Shown: positions 1 to 10,825, numbered from the stretch's first letter. The stretch: DNA of 11,166 bases from Saccoglossus kowalevskii (GCF_000003605.2 NW_003157234.1:100103-111268), one strand, 5' to 3'. Numbers and translations are program-made. Notes: a model not told the origin generated them from the sequence alone.

Positions 1-2458
1 TTTTATGATTATTTCCGTTATTTACTTATAAAACGCACTGATATTATCATCGATTTCTCAACATTCTTTAATTAAATTATCGTGATAAATAAATGAAATT
101 TGTCATGTATGTTGTTACACTCGTTTACTCTGACGCAAGAGACAGTCATTTGAAATATTTCTATGTTATTTGACAATAATTGTTCACAATAATTTTTAAT
201 TACTGTGCTGCAGCCTTTACATTTTGTACTCATGTCACAATCTGGCAGAATCACATTGCTCGAATATGTTTGTGTATTTCTGGCTATTAAGTCACCCCAG
301 TTAGATAGCGGTTCAAGGTGCATCACTCAAGTTACAGTTTAAATAGTGAAAGTTAAAACTAATTTAAAATTATTACATGTATTAACTGTATTTTTACACT
401 TCATGCGTTGCAACGTCCATCGGTCATTATCACATTCTACTCATCTACCAATGAAACATTTGATTAGCCGCATCAAACTTTATTTTAATTAACATTTTTG
501 AACATTATATGCAAATTCATGGTGACATCATCATGTCAAGTAAATATTAACAGTACAGTACCCACCACTGCATTTTTGCGATAAGCATCACAAATTTACG
601 ACCTGTAGTGTTCAATATTGTTGTTCATCGTTTTTTCGAGCAGAATTTTTTAATTAACTAAACTTGTTTGTAATTTTGGAACATATTTACTATATTACGA
701 TAAGGTGGAAATATAACCAATATGACATACATTGTTAGTTTTATGCAACGCAAATATTGTGCATAATACGAGAAGATAACCATCAACGTCCGTCATGGCT
801 ACATATTAGTCATAGAGGAAATTACAAGTGTGATGGAATAACCATAATTTTCTTTTCTGTAATGGTTCGTGTAAGTGATATACGATGCCAAATGAGTAAA
901 GAGTGCCGTCGTAGATGATCAGGAATGCGTGGTGTAGTTGAATTAATTTTTGGTTCCGCCTCTAGTGTAAAAAGCGAATTCGTAAATTATTAATGCTTGG
1001 TGAGTTTAAATTATATCCTGTTTTCTATAGCGTTGGCTCTCAGCAGTTAGAGTACTTTTATACACCATTGGAGGTAACAGTGTTTTCAAACATAATTGGA
1101 ATATGAATTATAGCTGTAATCAATATCACAGGGGTCCAAGTCTCACAGTATTATTGAATTATTTTCTAAGCTGCTGCAAGCCAAATTTCAGAATAGTGTC
1201 ATTACGAAAATGTATATGCATCCTATTTAATTTTTCTGTAAATAAATTATTTTGTCAAAAGCAATGTGATGCCACTATTCCTATGACAACACCAAATTAC
1301 TATGAATACCAAAAGTATGCGAAATAGAGTACGTTCCATTTGTTTAAAATTCAAGATGGAGGACAAACCATGTGGCCGATCCTAGTCGTCAATCAAATTT
1401 GCAATTGGTCTTTAGGAATTAGTAATGCCATAATCACCTCAATTAAGGGCATTTGTTCCTCATGAGGGCTTTAACTAATCAACTTGATAATAGCATAATG
1501 GGTCTAATTTCAATCGTTCGTTCAATAATGTTTTGAATGATTTGAATTTTGTAGGGTAGTTTTTATGGTAAGAGTTTAGAAGCCATTTTTATTTTACAAA
1601 TGACATGTCTAATTGGAAGTGTTTAATTCATTTCATCATTGTTTTGGTTGTGTTGATCAAAAGCTGAAAATCTTCTCTTGGCTGATTTATCCAGATTTGA
1701 AGCAGTCTTTAGTTAGAACCCAAAATTACAACTGCTCGTGTGAAGTGATTTAGACTCACGCACACTGAAAGAGTACCCATATCCCAGCTACTATTGTACA
1801 CCAAAAATGCATTTGTTTCGATAATACATATGTCAACTGATTGTTTTTCTACACACAGATCGCCTAACTACATGATATAACTCGTTTCTGTTTCTGTAAG
1901 TGTGTAATTGTAGATTTTTTTTGTCAATTATTTATTTTGCGTGTTTACACAAATGGTTCTATATGTTCAACGATCTGTGCATAGTTATGTTAGCTCCCTC
2001 ATATATAGTAGATAGTGTAATATTGCTGACACGCTGTGGACATTTGATCACTTGACATATATGCTGTCGTACAATCTTGAGACAACCCTGCCCTTAGATT
2101 CAAACGCAACACACATAAAAAAGCATCAATCTGAAGGAACAGTTTAAGGAGGCTTCTTATCTTCGGACTATAATCTATCAATTTAGAACTGTTCCCGAAG
2201 TATACATCATAAGCATATTTGAATGTAAAATCAGAGCGAGGATTTGCTTCTACGGAGGGATTAAATTGTACACTTCTGAACGTCTTAAACTTTCATGTTA
2301 TTAATTTATTCTGAGTTTAAATTATACAAATGAATGAACACCACATATAATCGTTCACTGAATCAGCATCTTTAGACATGGTCAATTACTGCTGCTAGAC
2401 CTATTATTTATTTCATTAGTCATACGTTTATGTAGTTGCAAAAACAAATCAAATATAA
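1..2458. other. gene-free A+T-rich stretch, left part
   Basis: No recognisable gene is present. The longest frames are an 84-codon frame on the minus strand (72-326) and a 74-codon frame on the plus strand (1103-1327). Neither has a recognisable domain, and both are of a length expected by chance at this composition. The stretch has no long repeat; the only homopolymer of note is T8 at 1915-1922. An octamer-type ATGCAAAT occurs at 509-516, which is expected about once in a window of this size and is not evidence of regulation. Most likely intergenic or intronic DNA. Confidence 0.6.
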
Positions 2459-2498
2459 TCTCATGTCGTCTCATGTAATTGCATTTGATCTCACTTGA
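2459..2498. repeat. degenerate 10-bp tandem repeat, four units
   Basis: Four consecutive 10-base units can be read: TCTCATGTCG, TCTCATGTAA, TTGCATTTGA and TCTCACTTGA. Units 1 and 2 agree in their first eight bases. Unit 4 differs from unit 1 at one of those eight positions, and unit 3 at three. The 10-base period is close to one helical turn. The array is short and decayed, and no function is implied. It could be a relic minisatellite or a chance cluster of TCTCA words. Confidence 0.45.
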
Positions 2499-4341
2499 TA
2501 TTTTTTGTATGTGCCAAGCTCTCTAAATGTTGATAGAATTAGCAAATGAATGAAAGATAGTATTGAATACCATAAATTTTAACATTTTGGACTACCAAAT
2601 CTAGTCTTAGATTATAATAGAACGCATGAGTCTTCACTAAATCAAAATGCACCTTGCTATTAAAACAATTAGGGAGAATTATTAGTAGTCCAAGTTTGTA
2701 CCTGGAATCATATCGTTATTGCACTTGTGTTAATTTTCTGCATTTGAAAACTATCAAAAATACATGATACTTGTACATCTCGCACATTTTCTGACATTCT
2801 ACAGCCTTGATCGTTATTTTTGTAGGAATTCATAGAAAGATAATTAAAAAAAACGAAAAAGAAATTAAGTGAAATTATATATTTTCAAATCCTCATATAT
2901 TTAAAAGGTAAATAATCGTACTACCCAAGCAAATATGCAAAGTGACGATTCATTTTGGTTTTTTGAACACTATCTATGACCAGTATCTACATTATATCTG
3001 GATTGATTGTGACACTATATTGTATTGATAACGCATGGAAACATAGTATGTAACTTTTTGTAATAATTTGAAACGTTTTCTATAATTTTATGGGGAATCA
3101 CACATTGTATTTTGATAACTACCTTGTGTATCGTTTAACTAATTGATGAAAGCGAACTCTAGAGAAGGGCCAATCTAGCTTTGCTGTGTATTACCCCAAT
3201 AAAGTGCAAATTAGACAGTCAGAATAAATAACAGTGTTTGTATATTAGCAGTGATAGTCGATAAATATACGTACTGCTTGTGTTTTATTCAGCTAATAAT
3301 AATGTATGTTTTACAAAGCACCTCCAAATGATGCCGCAATTTGGAATACGATGGATGCTAACAATTGCATGAAATATTATTGGGGAGAATGTATGTATTC
3401 AAACCAACCGTTATTGTGTGCCACGTGTTAGCCTAATAAATCGGCTGGATACTGAAACTAATTAATCATGATGAAATGCAGTGGTTGTATTTGCTTCCGG
3501 GACAGACAGATCAATTATGACACTCAACAAAATAATACACGAATCGTGAAAAAGATAAAATCAATGGTCGCCTTGACTACGAGTTGATGAAGCACGAATT
3601 TACAGTTGACAGTCGCCTTAACGTACCCCACGGAAGTTTCGTAGATAAGTAGTGTTATTGAATGATGATATGATAACGGAGAAAGGAAACATTTGAGAAC
3701 ATGGAGAGTTTGAAATAATATAGCCAGGAGATTGAATGATAGAACCAACGAATGGTTGAATGCAATCTGCTATGTTGGGACATGAAATAGGTATTGTTCT
3801 ATACAAGTATGGCAACTCGGATGTCTTGGGTCTCGGTTCTAGTAAATTTGCTTAATCATAGCTTTACAGAGTCTACGAATTATGCCGGCAGACGCGTAAA
3901 TGAATGTGATAAAAACAGCATTAAACCGAACTATCTCTCATGATAGAATATTTTAAGCTAAGTTTCATTTTATGTCAACTTCGTCGTAATCACAGTGCTG
4001 AGTACTTATTCAATTTATTCAATATTCAGACGTTCAAGACAATATCCTTTTAATCTGTAGTACTTGAAGATACTGGATTGAATATAAAAGTACAATTGAA
4101 AACAATGAAATTGGACAGAACATTTAATTGTACTGTCGACCGACAGCAGTGAAGCTAGCACAAACACAATTCGATGAATGTGAATACATAAATGTTTATC
4201 ATATTCTAGTAGATTTCAACATGTCGGTGTGCGTTTCAGGTCATCAAAATGTGATGGAATGTCACTATTAACATGCCTAAATCACTATTACATATTTTAC
4301 ATTGATACAATTATAGATGGCCTAGATAATTATTGAAAACG
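2499..4341. other. gene-free A+T-rich stretch
   Basis: No gene is recognised. Two overlapping minus-strand frames of 65-74 codons (3524-3815) have no family resemblance I can see. An A-rich tract at 2841-2868 includes A8 at 2846-2853. A perfect 9-bp tandem duplication (TTATTCAAT twice) lies at 4006-4023. A G+C-richer near-palindrome, CTGTCG-AC-CGACAG, lies at 4133-4146. A TATAAAAG word at 4083-4090 has no supporting downstream element. Most likely intergenic or intronic DNA. Confidence 0.6.
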
Positions 4342-4358
4342 AATAATAATAATAATAA
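4342..4358. repeat. (AAT)5 microsatellite
   Basis: Five exact AAT units are read at 4342-4356, continuing into an A run. A short G+C-richer patch (4365-4380) follows immediately. This is a common type of simple repeat in A+T-rich eukaryotic DNA. Confidence 0.85.
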
Positions 4359-4934
4359 AAAATAGCCGCCTCACCGTCGCATTTTTCAGAGGCAGATTTT
4401 TTTCCAGACCGTAGAACAATAAATATGGCATTGACTACATAGTCCACATCATCTTGCTTGCTTTCAATGACCCTGATTCATATTGTACGGTGTCATGTTA
4501 CCGAGAAAGTGTCTGTGCTGGATCATATCTACTGCAAATATACACACTACGCTTTGTCGTATTAAATTTCCCAATTTCTGAATAAAGGATTTTATTGTTA
4601 ACATTAATGATATAAATTTGCCGATTTTTCTCGTCTTTTCCTAGAACTACTCACCGAAATAAGGGGAATCGCGGTGAAATAATGCATCCAGAATTTATAA
4701 TGTGAGCTTATACTTACTGATGCAAGGATACTTGTCAGTGTCATTAAATGTCAACCGTGTGATAGATGACGTCGTGGTGACAATTTGATCCACTCGATGT
4801 TTGTAGCTCAGGCATTCATGGCGCAACGATAATACTATTTACATTATTAATTAGGGCAGACTGTTTCTCATAACCATTATGGAATATAATCGCCGACAGT
4901 AAACGTCCGATGAGATTCACATAGTCAAAGTTAT
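4359..4934. other. gene-free A+T-rich stretch
   Basis: No open frame of note, no repeat and no recognised RNA gene were found. The segment opens with a G+C-richer patch around 4365-4380 and is otherwise of the same character as its surroundings. Confidence 0.55.
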
Positions 4935-4952
4935 TATAATATTAATATTATA
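4935..4952. repeat. 18-bp perfect A/T palindrome
   Basis: TATAATATTAATATTATA reads identically on both strands, with its centre between 4943 and 4944. It consists only of A and T, so it would melt easily and could extrude as a small cruciform. In sequence this A+T-rich, about 0.1 such perfect 18-mers are expected in the window, so it may be chance or a product of A/T simple-sequence growth. Confidence 0.7.
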
Positions 4953-6964
4953 TTTATCGCTTACATAATAAATGTTTAAAATAAACGTCTCATTATGGGT
5001 TCTACTAATCACGATTTGATCAGTGGAGCATTTTTCGCGTGCAATCGAGTTATAAATTTACCAATTATCTTATTTTATTGCATGCAATTACAAAATCTGT
5101 GCACAATATTTTCCATATTGCAGTATTGTAATTGCCATGACTTCAAATTCTTCTGATTTCCCTCTAACTTACAGATATTGGTAACACAGCGATTAGAATG
5201 GTAATACAATTTGGCCTTCATAATTAGAAATTTGTTTTTATTTCAGACGATGTAACTTGAAATAAACTTAGTTGAATGTACAGCTTTGGTGTATATCTAC
5301 TATTGGAAGACACGCCACTGACATTATGTGGATAAAAGCTATCCTGATGTTATTGTGCACTACAGTAGGCAAAGGCTATTAATAGGATTGCATTTGAATG
5401 TGTATGCAAAGGATAAGTGAACACGAAGGTTTACAATTGTGTTTTTTTACTTAAAATACAACAGTACTCCGTTTTATAGAATGCAAATCTGTGCATGACA
5501 CATGTTTGAAAACACTGCTCACAGGCAGCACATACAATTTCATATTTGTCTATACAGCTTTCATTAACCCACTCACTTAGTTATGTACTGCACGTAGTAT
5601 GAAATCGATGAAAACGATTGTAGATGCTGAGTTGATTAAAAGGTTAAGATACTATCGTTCTATTTAATTGTAGTGTATCTTCATAAGTGTAGTTCCTTAT
5701 TCCCGTATAGTCATTTTTGAACGTTCAATATACTCCAGTGTGGTAATTCTCGACCTTAGGTCACATGGTCAAACAATGTAGTTTTAAAGCATTGCTATAT
5801 GCAGTACGACAAAGATTCGGTAAAATATTTACAATGCTCGCCTCACCAAAACAAAGTGTTGTGCTAGTATTTGTTACTAGGTATGACCTACATGTTAATT
5901 GTGTCATTCGCAGTCAGTATGTAGAAATATCAGAATCAGAAGAGCACGTGTTTGTGCATTTCATTAAATGTTGCTCTTTAAAAAAAGTGAATAAATTATG
6001 AATGCTGTCGTGATGCTTGACATTCTGTTCACGTGTTCATTTCATGGTCAAAATGAAATTAAAGATAAAGCAGACCATTCGTTGAATAATAACATCGAAT
6101 ATTGTAGACACAACAAAGTTCATGCGTCCTTTTCTCCTTTCTTTGTTTATTTGGTCATCACCAATGCAATTGCAATTGAGTCCTATTATCTTTCAAATAA
6201 TCTTTGTTCATTTTAAAATGTTAAAAATTAAATTTATCATTATCAACAAGGTTACTCATGTTTCATAGCATATCGCTGGATCAGATATATTCAATCTGAT
6301 AATAGACATACCACAATTAAGTTAATAACAGTATGACAATATTTTTGCAATCATCTATGATATTACCACCCGGTTAAGAGTGGGTAAATAGTGCGCTCTT
6401 ACTAATTATAATATTTTCGCCATTGTGGTACAATGCCCATGGTACGTATATTATGGTGCCACTATTTGCCCTCATGTCTTTGACATTCGGGTCAATCGAT
6501 TAGTCGGATATAAACGTCTTAGACTCGACTGTGTAATTACTACCTCAACTTGCATGGATTGCAATCTTTCGTAAAAGCAGCAATAAAGTCAATATAATCT
6601 TGATCACTTCAAGTAGATGTCGGTATCGATCAGGGAATTGTGGCTGATTTCAATGTACTTAATGACTGGTGAACTTTATATAAACTTTAAAATTAGTTAC
6701 TGTTATAGTTATTGTATTCGTCTGTGTGCTCAGAAGTACGACAGTCACCCTCATATAATATTCGTGCACTGTCTCTCATTTATCGATTTACACCAAGCGC
6801 TTATATTTTGTTTTAATAAACCTTACCGACGCCTTGCTGATTGAAATGAAAATACATTGAACAATATTGTAATAATTACACTAATTATCACTTCTGTATG
6901 GTAAGCAGATATGAATGAGCAATGATATATTTAGTTTTTGTTTGATTTACATCACAAGACGGCC
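4953..6964. other. gene-free A+T-rich stretch
   Basis: No gene is recognised. Two plus-strand frames follow each other at 5765-6001 and 5998-6216, overlapping by ATGA. Neither product (78 and 72 residues) shows a known motif or a ribosome-binding context. A third plus frame at 6617-6844 (75 codons) is equally anonymous. A good-looking splice acceptor (T-rich tract then CAG at 5233-5245) is followed by stops in all three frames. Two CACGTG words lie at 5945-5950 and 6030-6035. Most likely intergenic or intronic DNA. Confidence 0.55.
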
Positions 6965-6985
6965 TATATATATATATATATATAT
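6965..6985. repeat. (TA)10.5 microsatellite
   Basis: Uninterrupted alternating T and A over 21 bases, preceded by GGCC. It is the longest simple repeat in the window. Alternating TA tracts melt easily and vary in length between individuals, so this would be a polymorphic marker in a natural population. The presence of such a tract argues that the window is genuine eukaryotic genomic DNA. Confidence 0.95.
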
Positions 6986-8640
6986 GTTTAAATGCAGTTA
7001 CTCACCCCTTGGTTATCACGACTTTTGATTACCGTGCGTCTTTAATGTCTCTCATTTCCTTCACTCAATGATTCGATAGATGTTGTATTTTGTGCGCAAT
7101 TCGATGAAAAGCGTCTACACTTTTGGGTCACAATATGTCTGTATGCAATGTGATGTCACTGGCGAGCGGCGACGGTTGACAGATGTAATTCTAAACCGGA
7201 TTCTCAGTTAATGCGTTAATGATCCAATCCCACCACCTCTACTAACATCACTGTGTGATTGCTCAAAAAGCAATATCATGTAATAATACATTACTAATCG
7301 TAAAACTGTGAAATTTAAATTTCATTTGGTTGGATTCCTGATCGTATTCGAAATAATTATACGAAACGCAGGCTAAAGTCAATAATGTGACATGCATTGC
7401 TTGGACCAACTGGCTCCCAAATAATGTTTGGTTAATAAATATCTTAGGATATCTGATAATATAAATTCCCCATATTATGCATACTAAATCGTGTGTAATA
7501 ATCGTATCCAACTTCAACCTGTTTTTGATTTGAATATTGAACCGTCGCTAAATGATGCCATGTTTCACTTCCGGTGCAACATTGATCTTGATCACTGAGC
7601 ATGATATATTCTTCTCAATCTAATCAGAACCGCCAGGGTTAACAGGGTAGAAAAAAATAAATTGGACGTCTTAGAAGCGCGCTAAGATCTAACCTAACTA
7701 TATAATATAATATAATGAAGGAAATGAAAATGTTAATCTAATCTAAATATAATCTATGGTTGTTTTGAATTTTGTTTAAGTAATTGTGGCACTCATTGCC
7801 AATCAGTAAGCAATAATTCACGAGTTACGAATCATACAACAATATCATATGTGGTTTCCTAGTTTAGTCATGCGAATGAGACATCACTATACCAGCTCTG
7901 GTAGACAAGATGATGCTCAATGCAGTCAACACTGTATATTGAAAAGGCCTTGCGTATTTCAAAACATGTTCTCAAATGTGACAACCCTCGGTCAGTATGA
8001 CGTTGGCTCTTCGGTGCACTATATACATAATAAACGAACAAAGACGCCCAATGCAAAATTGTTTAATAAATAAAGTTAAACAATAAAGTCAAATATGTAA
8101 TAGCTCTTACCAAAGTCTCTGAAATACTATTAGCATTGTGCATCTCGTCAGGAACGACGTGCAGCTATTTTGACTAATACAACTTTGAACAGAGATCAGA
8201 AATCAATTCGCACATTCAAACCCAGGAACATTGAAACCACAATTGTAAATAGACTTCAATTGAGTACCGAATACACCAATCAGTAACAGTCAATCAACTA
8301 TTCGCGTAATAGCATCCTTTGCGTCAAAAAACGAAACATAAATATATTAATTGATCTCAACTGTAGAGGGCTTTAATCACAATAGATCGAATAGAAAAAG
8401 TTATATTTAAATAGAAAAATGTTCAAGCATAATTATGAAGCTATTGCCCTTACTAGCACCACACAATTAAATCAATGACGAACTACCTCTTTATTAATTA
8501 CAACCGCAACTTTAGCATAATGTCTCTGTCTACTTGTCTTCAGGTGTGTATCAGAGAAAATTCAATATTCTATCACTTTGTTTCCAACATGTAATTGGAA
8601 TTTTCCATAACAAGGAAAAAAAAACAATTAAGTTTTGCTG
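6986..8640. other. gene-free A+T-rich stretch
   Basis: No gene is recognised. A 20-base G+C-rich patch lies at 7161-7180. The pentamer TATAA repeats three times at 7701-7716. Frames are open on both strands over the same place (plus 7849-8073, minus 7868-8056), which is what a locally stop-poor patch gives. The plus frame begins with ATG and ends in AATAAATAAAG, a poly(A)-signal-like context, but its 74-residue product matches nothing I know. A run of A9 lies at 8616-8624. Confidence 0.5.
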
Positions 8641-8681
8641 GTGATCAGGATCACTATCTGGATCCATGATTTTTTAATCAT
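8641..8681. repeat. two adjacent short inverted repeats
   Basis: GTGATC-AG-GATCAC at 8641-8654 has 6-bp arms with a 2-base centre. ATGATT-TTTT-AATCAT at 8666-8681 has 6-bp arms with a 4-base centre. Each alone is unremarkable. They are noted because they sit just upstream of the larger hairpin at 8753-8798. Confidence 0.4.
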
Positions 8682-8752
8682 TATTTACCATTTTGAGATA
8701 TAGCGTAATAGCAACATAATATGGAACGATTTATAAAGGAGTTCAATAAAAT

Positions 8753-8798
8753 ATCATAGTTTGATCTGAATTCAAAAAAAAATTCTAGATACTATGAT
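8753..8798. repeat. 46-nt bulged hairpin, 17 base pairs
   Basis: The arms pair as three helices: 8753-8760 with 8791-8798 (8 bp), 8764-8767 with 8787-8790 (4 bp), and 8768-8772 with 8781-8785 (5 bp). Bases 8761-8763 and 8786 are bulged, and the loop is 8773-8780 (C followed by seven A). It is the strongest local fold I could find by eye. It is shorter than a typical microRNA precursor, and neither strand continues into a T run as a bacterial terminator would. It may be a decayed palindromic element or a chance fold in A+T-rich DNA. Confidence 0.55.
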
Positions 8799-8800
8799 TC

Positions 8801-10489
8801 AAACCCCCCAATAAATGGAGACGTTTATTGTTTTGCCTGTCTGTTAGCAACATTACGGAAAAGTTATAGACGGATTGCGCTGTGTTTTTTCCATTAATAT
8901 TGATAAGTGCTAAGTGCATGTGTTCATGTCCAATGAATTCAATAATGTAGTTATAAGTTGCAGTATTGATTTTTCCTGTTATGTTAAACCACGGTCACTG
9001 CGATGACACATGTCACTACGATTATTTTTATTCGATTTCAAATAGTACTTTCAAAATAAAAATAACCTCTTAGGTTGAAAGAAATATATGTCGGCATGCA
9101 CAACTCAAAATTACTACCATTAACATGTTGTCCTTTCAACAGCACAACAAAATTAAAACACGTATAAATAGTACCGCCGCTAATTATTGGTAACGAGTTT
9201 CCGTGACGATCGGTTTTTTTGAGTTAACCATTAGCATTATTGTCTGCCATATATCATCGGTATAGATTTAATCGCAGAAAAAATACCGTCAGAACGAATT
9301 AGTTCTGAAATATGTATGAAATAATACTAAAAGACACTGCGAATGTGTTGCTGATAGATTCCCGTATCTTGTGAAGTGAGCTTATGTGTGTGTGAAGATT
9401 AGATATGTTCACCATTGTGGGGAACTAAACCAAATTTTAAGACAGATATATTGCGACATTAAATCACAATGGTGAATTATGTTATTATGTTTGCAGTTTT
9501 AATTCAGTTATTCGCTAGATTCATCTTCATTGATATTCTACTAATAAATGATGCTGATGGTGAACGTATTTCGACTTTTATTTAAACGGACTATATTGAT
9601 TCAAACTTTCATTTATTGTATGAGTCGTCTCATCCAATTACACACAAATTCAATTCCGTGTTCAAAGTTACGTTGTGCATTCGTGCATACACAACTGAAA
9701 TTGCCAAAATGCAATAACAAAGTTTGAGTCTTAAATGTACGTCATAAGGTAACTCGCAATGCGTGAAAAAAACATTATGTTGAAGTTCATCAATTTGTTA
9801 GTTATTTATCTTGAAGATTTTTATATGCAATTAGTTACTACAAAACAGGCGATGAACTTGGATAAATTGGTGCTAAGTATTTATTTAAATTTCCCATACT
9901 AGGGATCCACGTGTTCTACTGTTTACATATCATATAATCATCAGATATGTCTATTTAAAGTTTTATTGAGTGATTAGGTGATTGACTGACAGATCTGTGA
10001 ATTTTATATTTTATGCATCACGAATATTTGTTTTTTATATCATTTTTCGTATATAAGTATATTGAATATACAAGGAGAACCTTCCATTAATCTTTGCATG
10101 TTTGTAAAAATGCAATCGAAGTTATCAACATTGTTATCATGGACATGGGCTATTTTATCTATCGAACCAGTGAGAGAAAAATATAGTATCTGTGATTACA
10201 CGCGTATCGAAATTGCTCTTGACAATATGACAAAAACGCCAACATCTGTGTTGATTGCAAATGTAACGGATTTCAGAAATAACAATACAGAGACGCGTAG
10301 ATGAATGATTTATTATTTTTTCATATTATATACACTGCCACTCTAACGGAAGATACACGATATCGCCATAGTAGCAAAACGGTCGTTCACAAACATCATT
10401 TGATATTTCAAAGCAGACGTTAGGTTTTCACTACATCTACAGTACAATTAACACCATAGTTGTTTAACATCTATTTTTCCACACCTTTG
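8801..10489. other. gene-free A+T-rich stretch
   Basis: No gene is recognised. The longest stop-free run in this part is the plus frame 9990-10304 (about 105 codons, first ATG at 10098). Roughly half such a frame is expected by chance in the window, and its product shows no known domain. A TATAAATA word lies at 9163-9170 without a supporting initiator. (TG)5 lies at 9385-9394. A 24-base segment at 9672-9695 can fold into a small stem with a TTCG loop. The 9408-9476 inverted repeat is listed separately. Confidence 0.5.
9408..9476. repeat. 12-bp perfect inverted repeat with 45-base spacer
   Basis: TTCACCATTGTG at 9408-9419 is the exact reverse complement of CACAATGGTGAA at 9465-9476. The arms are not pure A/T, which makes the match less likely by chance than most in this window (rough expectation 0.1-0.2). 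No flanking direct duplication is visible, so a transposon with terminal repeats is not supported. Confidence 0.55.
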
Positions 10490-10551
10490 AAATTATCATT
10501 TGCTTTTTTTGGAAATCGTACGGATTAAATTAAAAAAAAACAAAAAAAAAA
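10490..10551. repeat. poly(dA:dT) tracts (T7, A9, A10)
   Basis: T7 lies at 10504-10510, A9 at 10532-10540 and A10 at 10542-10551, the last two separated by a single C and followed by TGGCGCGC. The A19-with-one-C tract could be the tail of an old retroposed sequence on the plus strand. However, no target-site duplication or recognisable SINE or LINE body lies upstream. Poly(dA:dT) tracts also disfavour nucleosomes in many eukaryotic promoters. Confidence 0.6.
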
Positions 10552-10717
10552 TGGCGCGCATCATTGTATTGTAACATTGGTTTTACGACACAGAATAAAA
10601 CTACATATATTTTATGATTACATCTAAGTTAATCTAAACTCAGAGATCGTAATATTTGGTCATAGATGTAAATTATCGGATTCATATCGCTTATATAAAC
10701 ATATAATTATTGGACAC

Positions 10718-10737
10718 TTTTTTTTCTAGAAAAAAAA
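10718..10737. repeat. 20-bp perfect palindrome T8-CTAG-A8
   Basis: Eight T, then CTAG, then eight A, identical on both strands. The flanking bases (C on both sides) break the symmetry, so it is exactly 20 bp. About 0.03 perfect 20-mers are expected in the window under independence, although the homopolymer runs make that an underestimate. Transcribed from either strand it would give an 8-bp A-U stem with a tetraloop. It has no G+C stem, so it is not a convincing terminator. Confidence 0.75.
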
Positions 10738-10811
10738 CATTCCTGAAAATTAATTGAGAATCGATGGATAACTTGTTAGAGTTATAAATGAAAATCAGCC
10801 CCGACATTGCT

Positions 10812-10825
10812 GTTTCCATAGCAAC
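10812..10825. promoter_or_regulatory. candidate RFX-factor X-box
   Basis: GTTTCCATAGCAAC fits the X-box pattern bound by RFX winged-helix factors. The ideal site is a palindrome of GTTGCC and GGCAAC half-sites around AT, and this copy differs from it at two positions. RFX sites in animals often lie shortly upstream of cilium genes. Here an open frame begins about 85 bases downstream. A degenerate X-box consensus is expected roughly 0.3 times by chance in both strands of the window, so the match alone does not prove function. Confidence 0.3.

Noticed and set aside
300-320. GGTTCAAGG, resembling a tRNA B box.
   Set aside because: The conserved final C of the B box is missing, and no A box or cloverleaf can be drawn upstream.
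72-326. An 84-codon minus-strand frame with a cysteine-rich middle (C-x5-C-x2-C-x7-C).
   Set aside because: It begins directly after a stop, the cysteine spacing matches no family I know, and frames of this length are expected several times by chance here.
5233-5245. A T-rich tract ending in CAG that resembles a splice acceptor.
   Set aside because: All three downstream frames stop within a few codons, so no internal coding exon follows.
5765-6216. Two consecutive plus-strand frames overlapping by ATGA, like coupled prokaryotic genes.
   Set aside because: There is no ribosome-binding site ahead of either, no recognisable product, and the surrounding 11 kb has nothing like prokaryotic gene density. 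The overlap is best explained by chance.
7849-8073. A 74-codon plus frame with a true ATG, about 39% G+C, ending at AATAAATAAAG.
   Set aside because: The opposite strand is open over nearly the same span, which points to a stop-poor patch. The product shows no domain, and AATAAA words are common in this composition.
6580-8092. A 12-base direct repeat, CAATAAAGTCAA, at 6581-6592 and 8081-8092.
   Set aside because: The match does not extend beyond a few bases on either side and is within chance for A+T-rich sequence, so it does not mark element ends.
9163-9170. A TATAAATA word resembling a TATA box.
   Set aside because: There is no clear initiator or downstream element at the expected distance and no gene downstream. 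Such words are frequent in A+T-rich DNA.
10062-10304. A plus frame with AAGGAG near its start, part of a 105-codon stop-free run.
   Set aside because: The purine-rich word lies inside the frame, about 25 bases before the first ATG. The frame would otherwise need a TTG start. The product is unrecognised and the length is near chance expectation.
10532-10551. An A-rich tract as a possible retroposon tail.
   Set aside because: No target-site duplication, internal promoter boxes or recognisable element body lie upstream.
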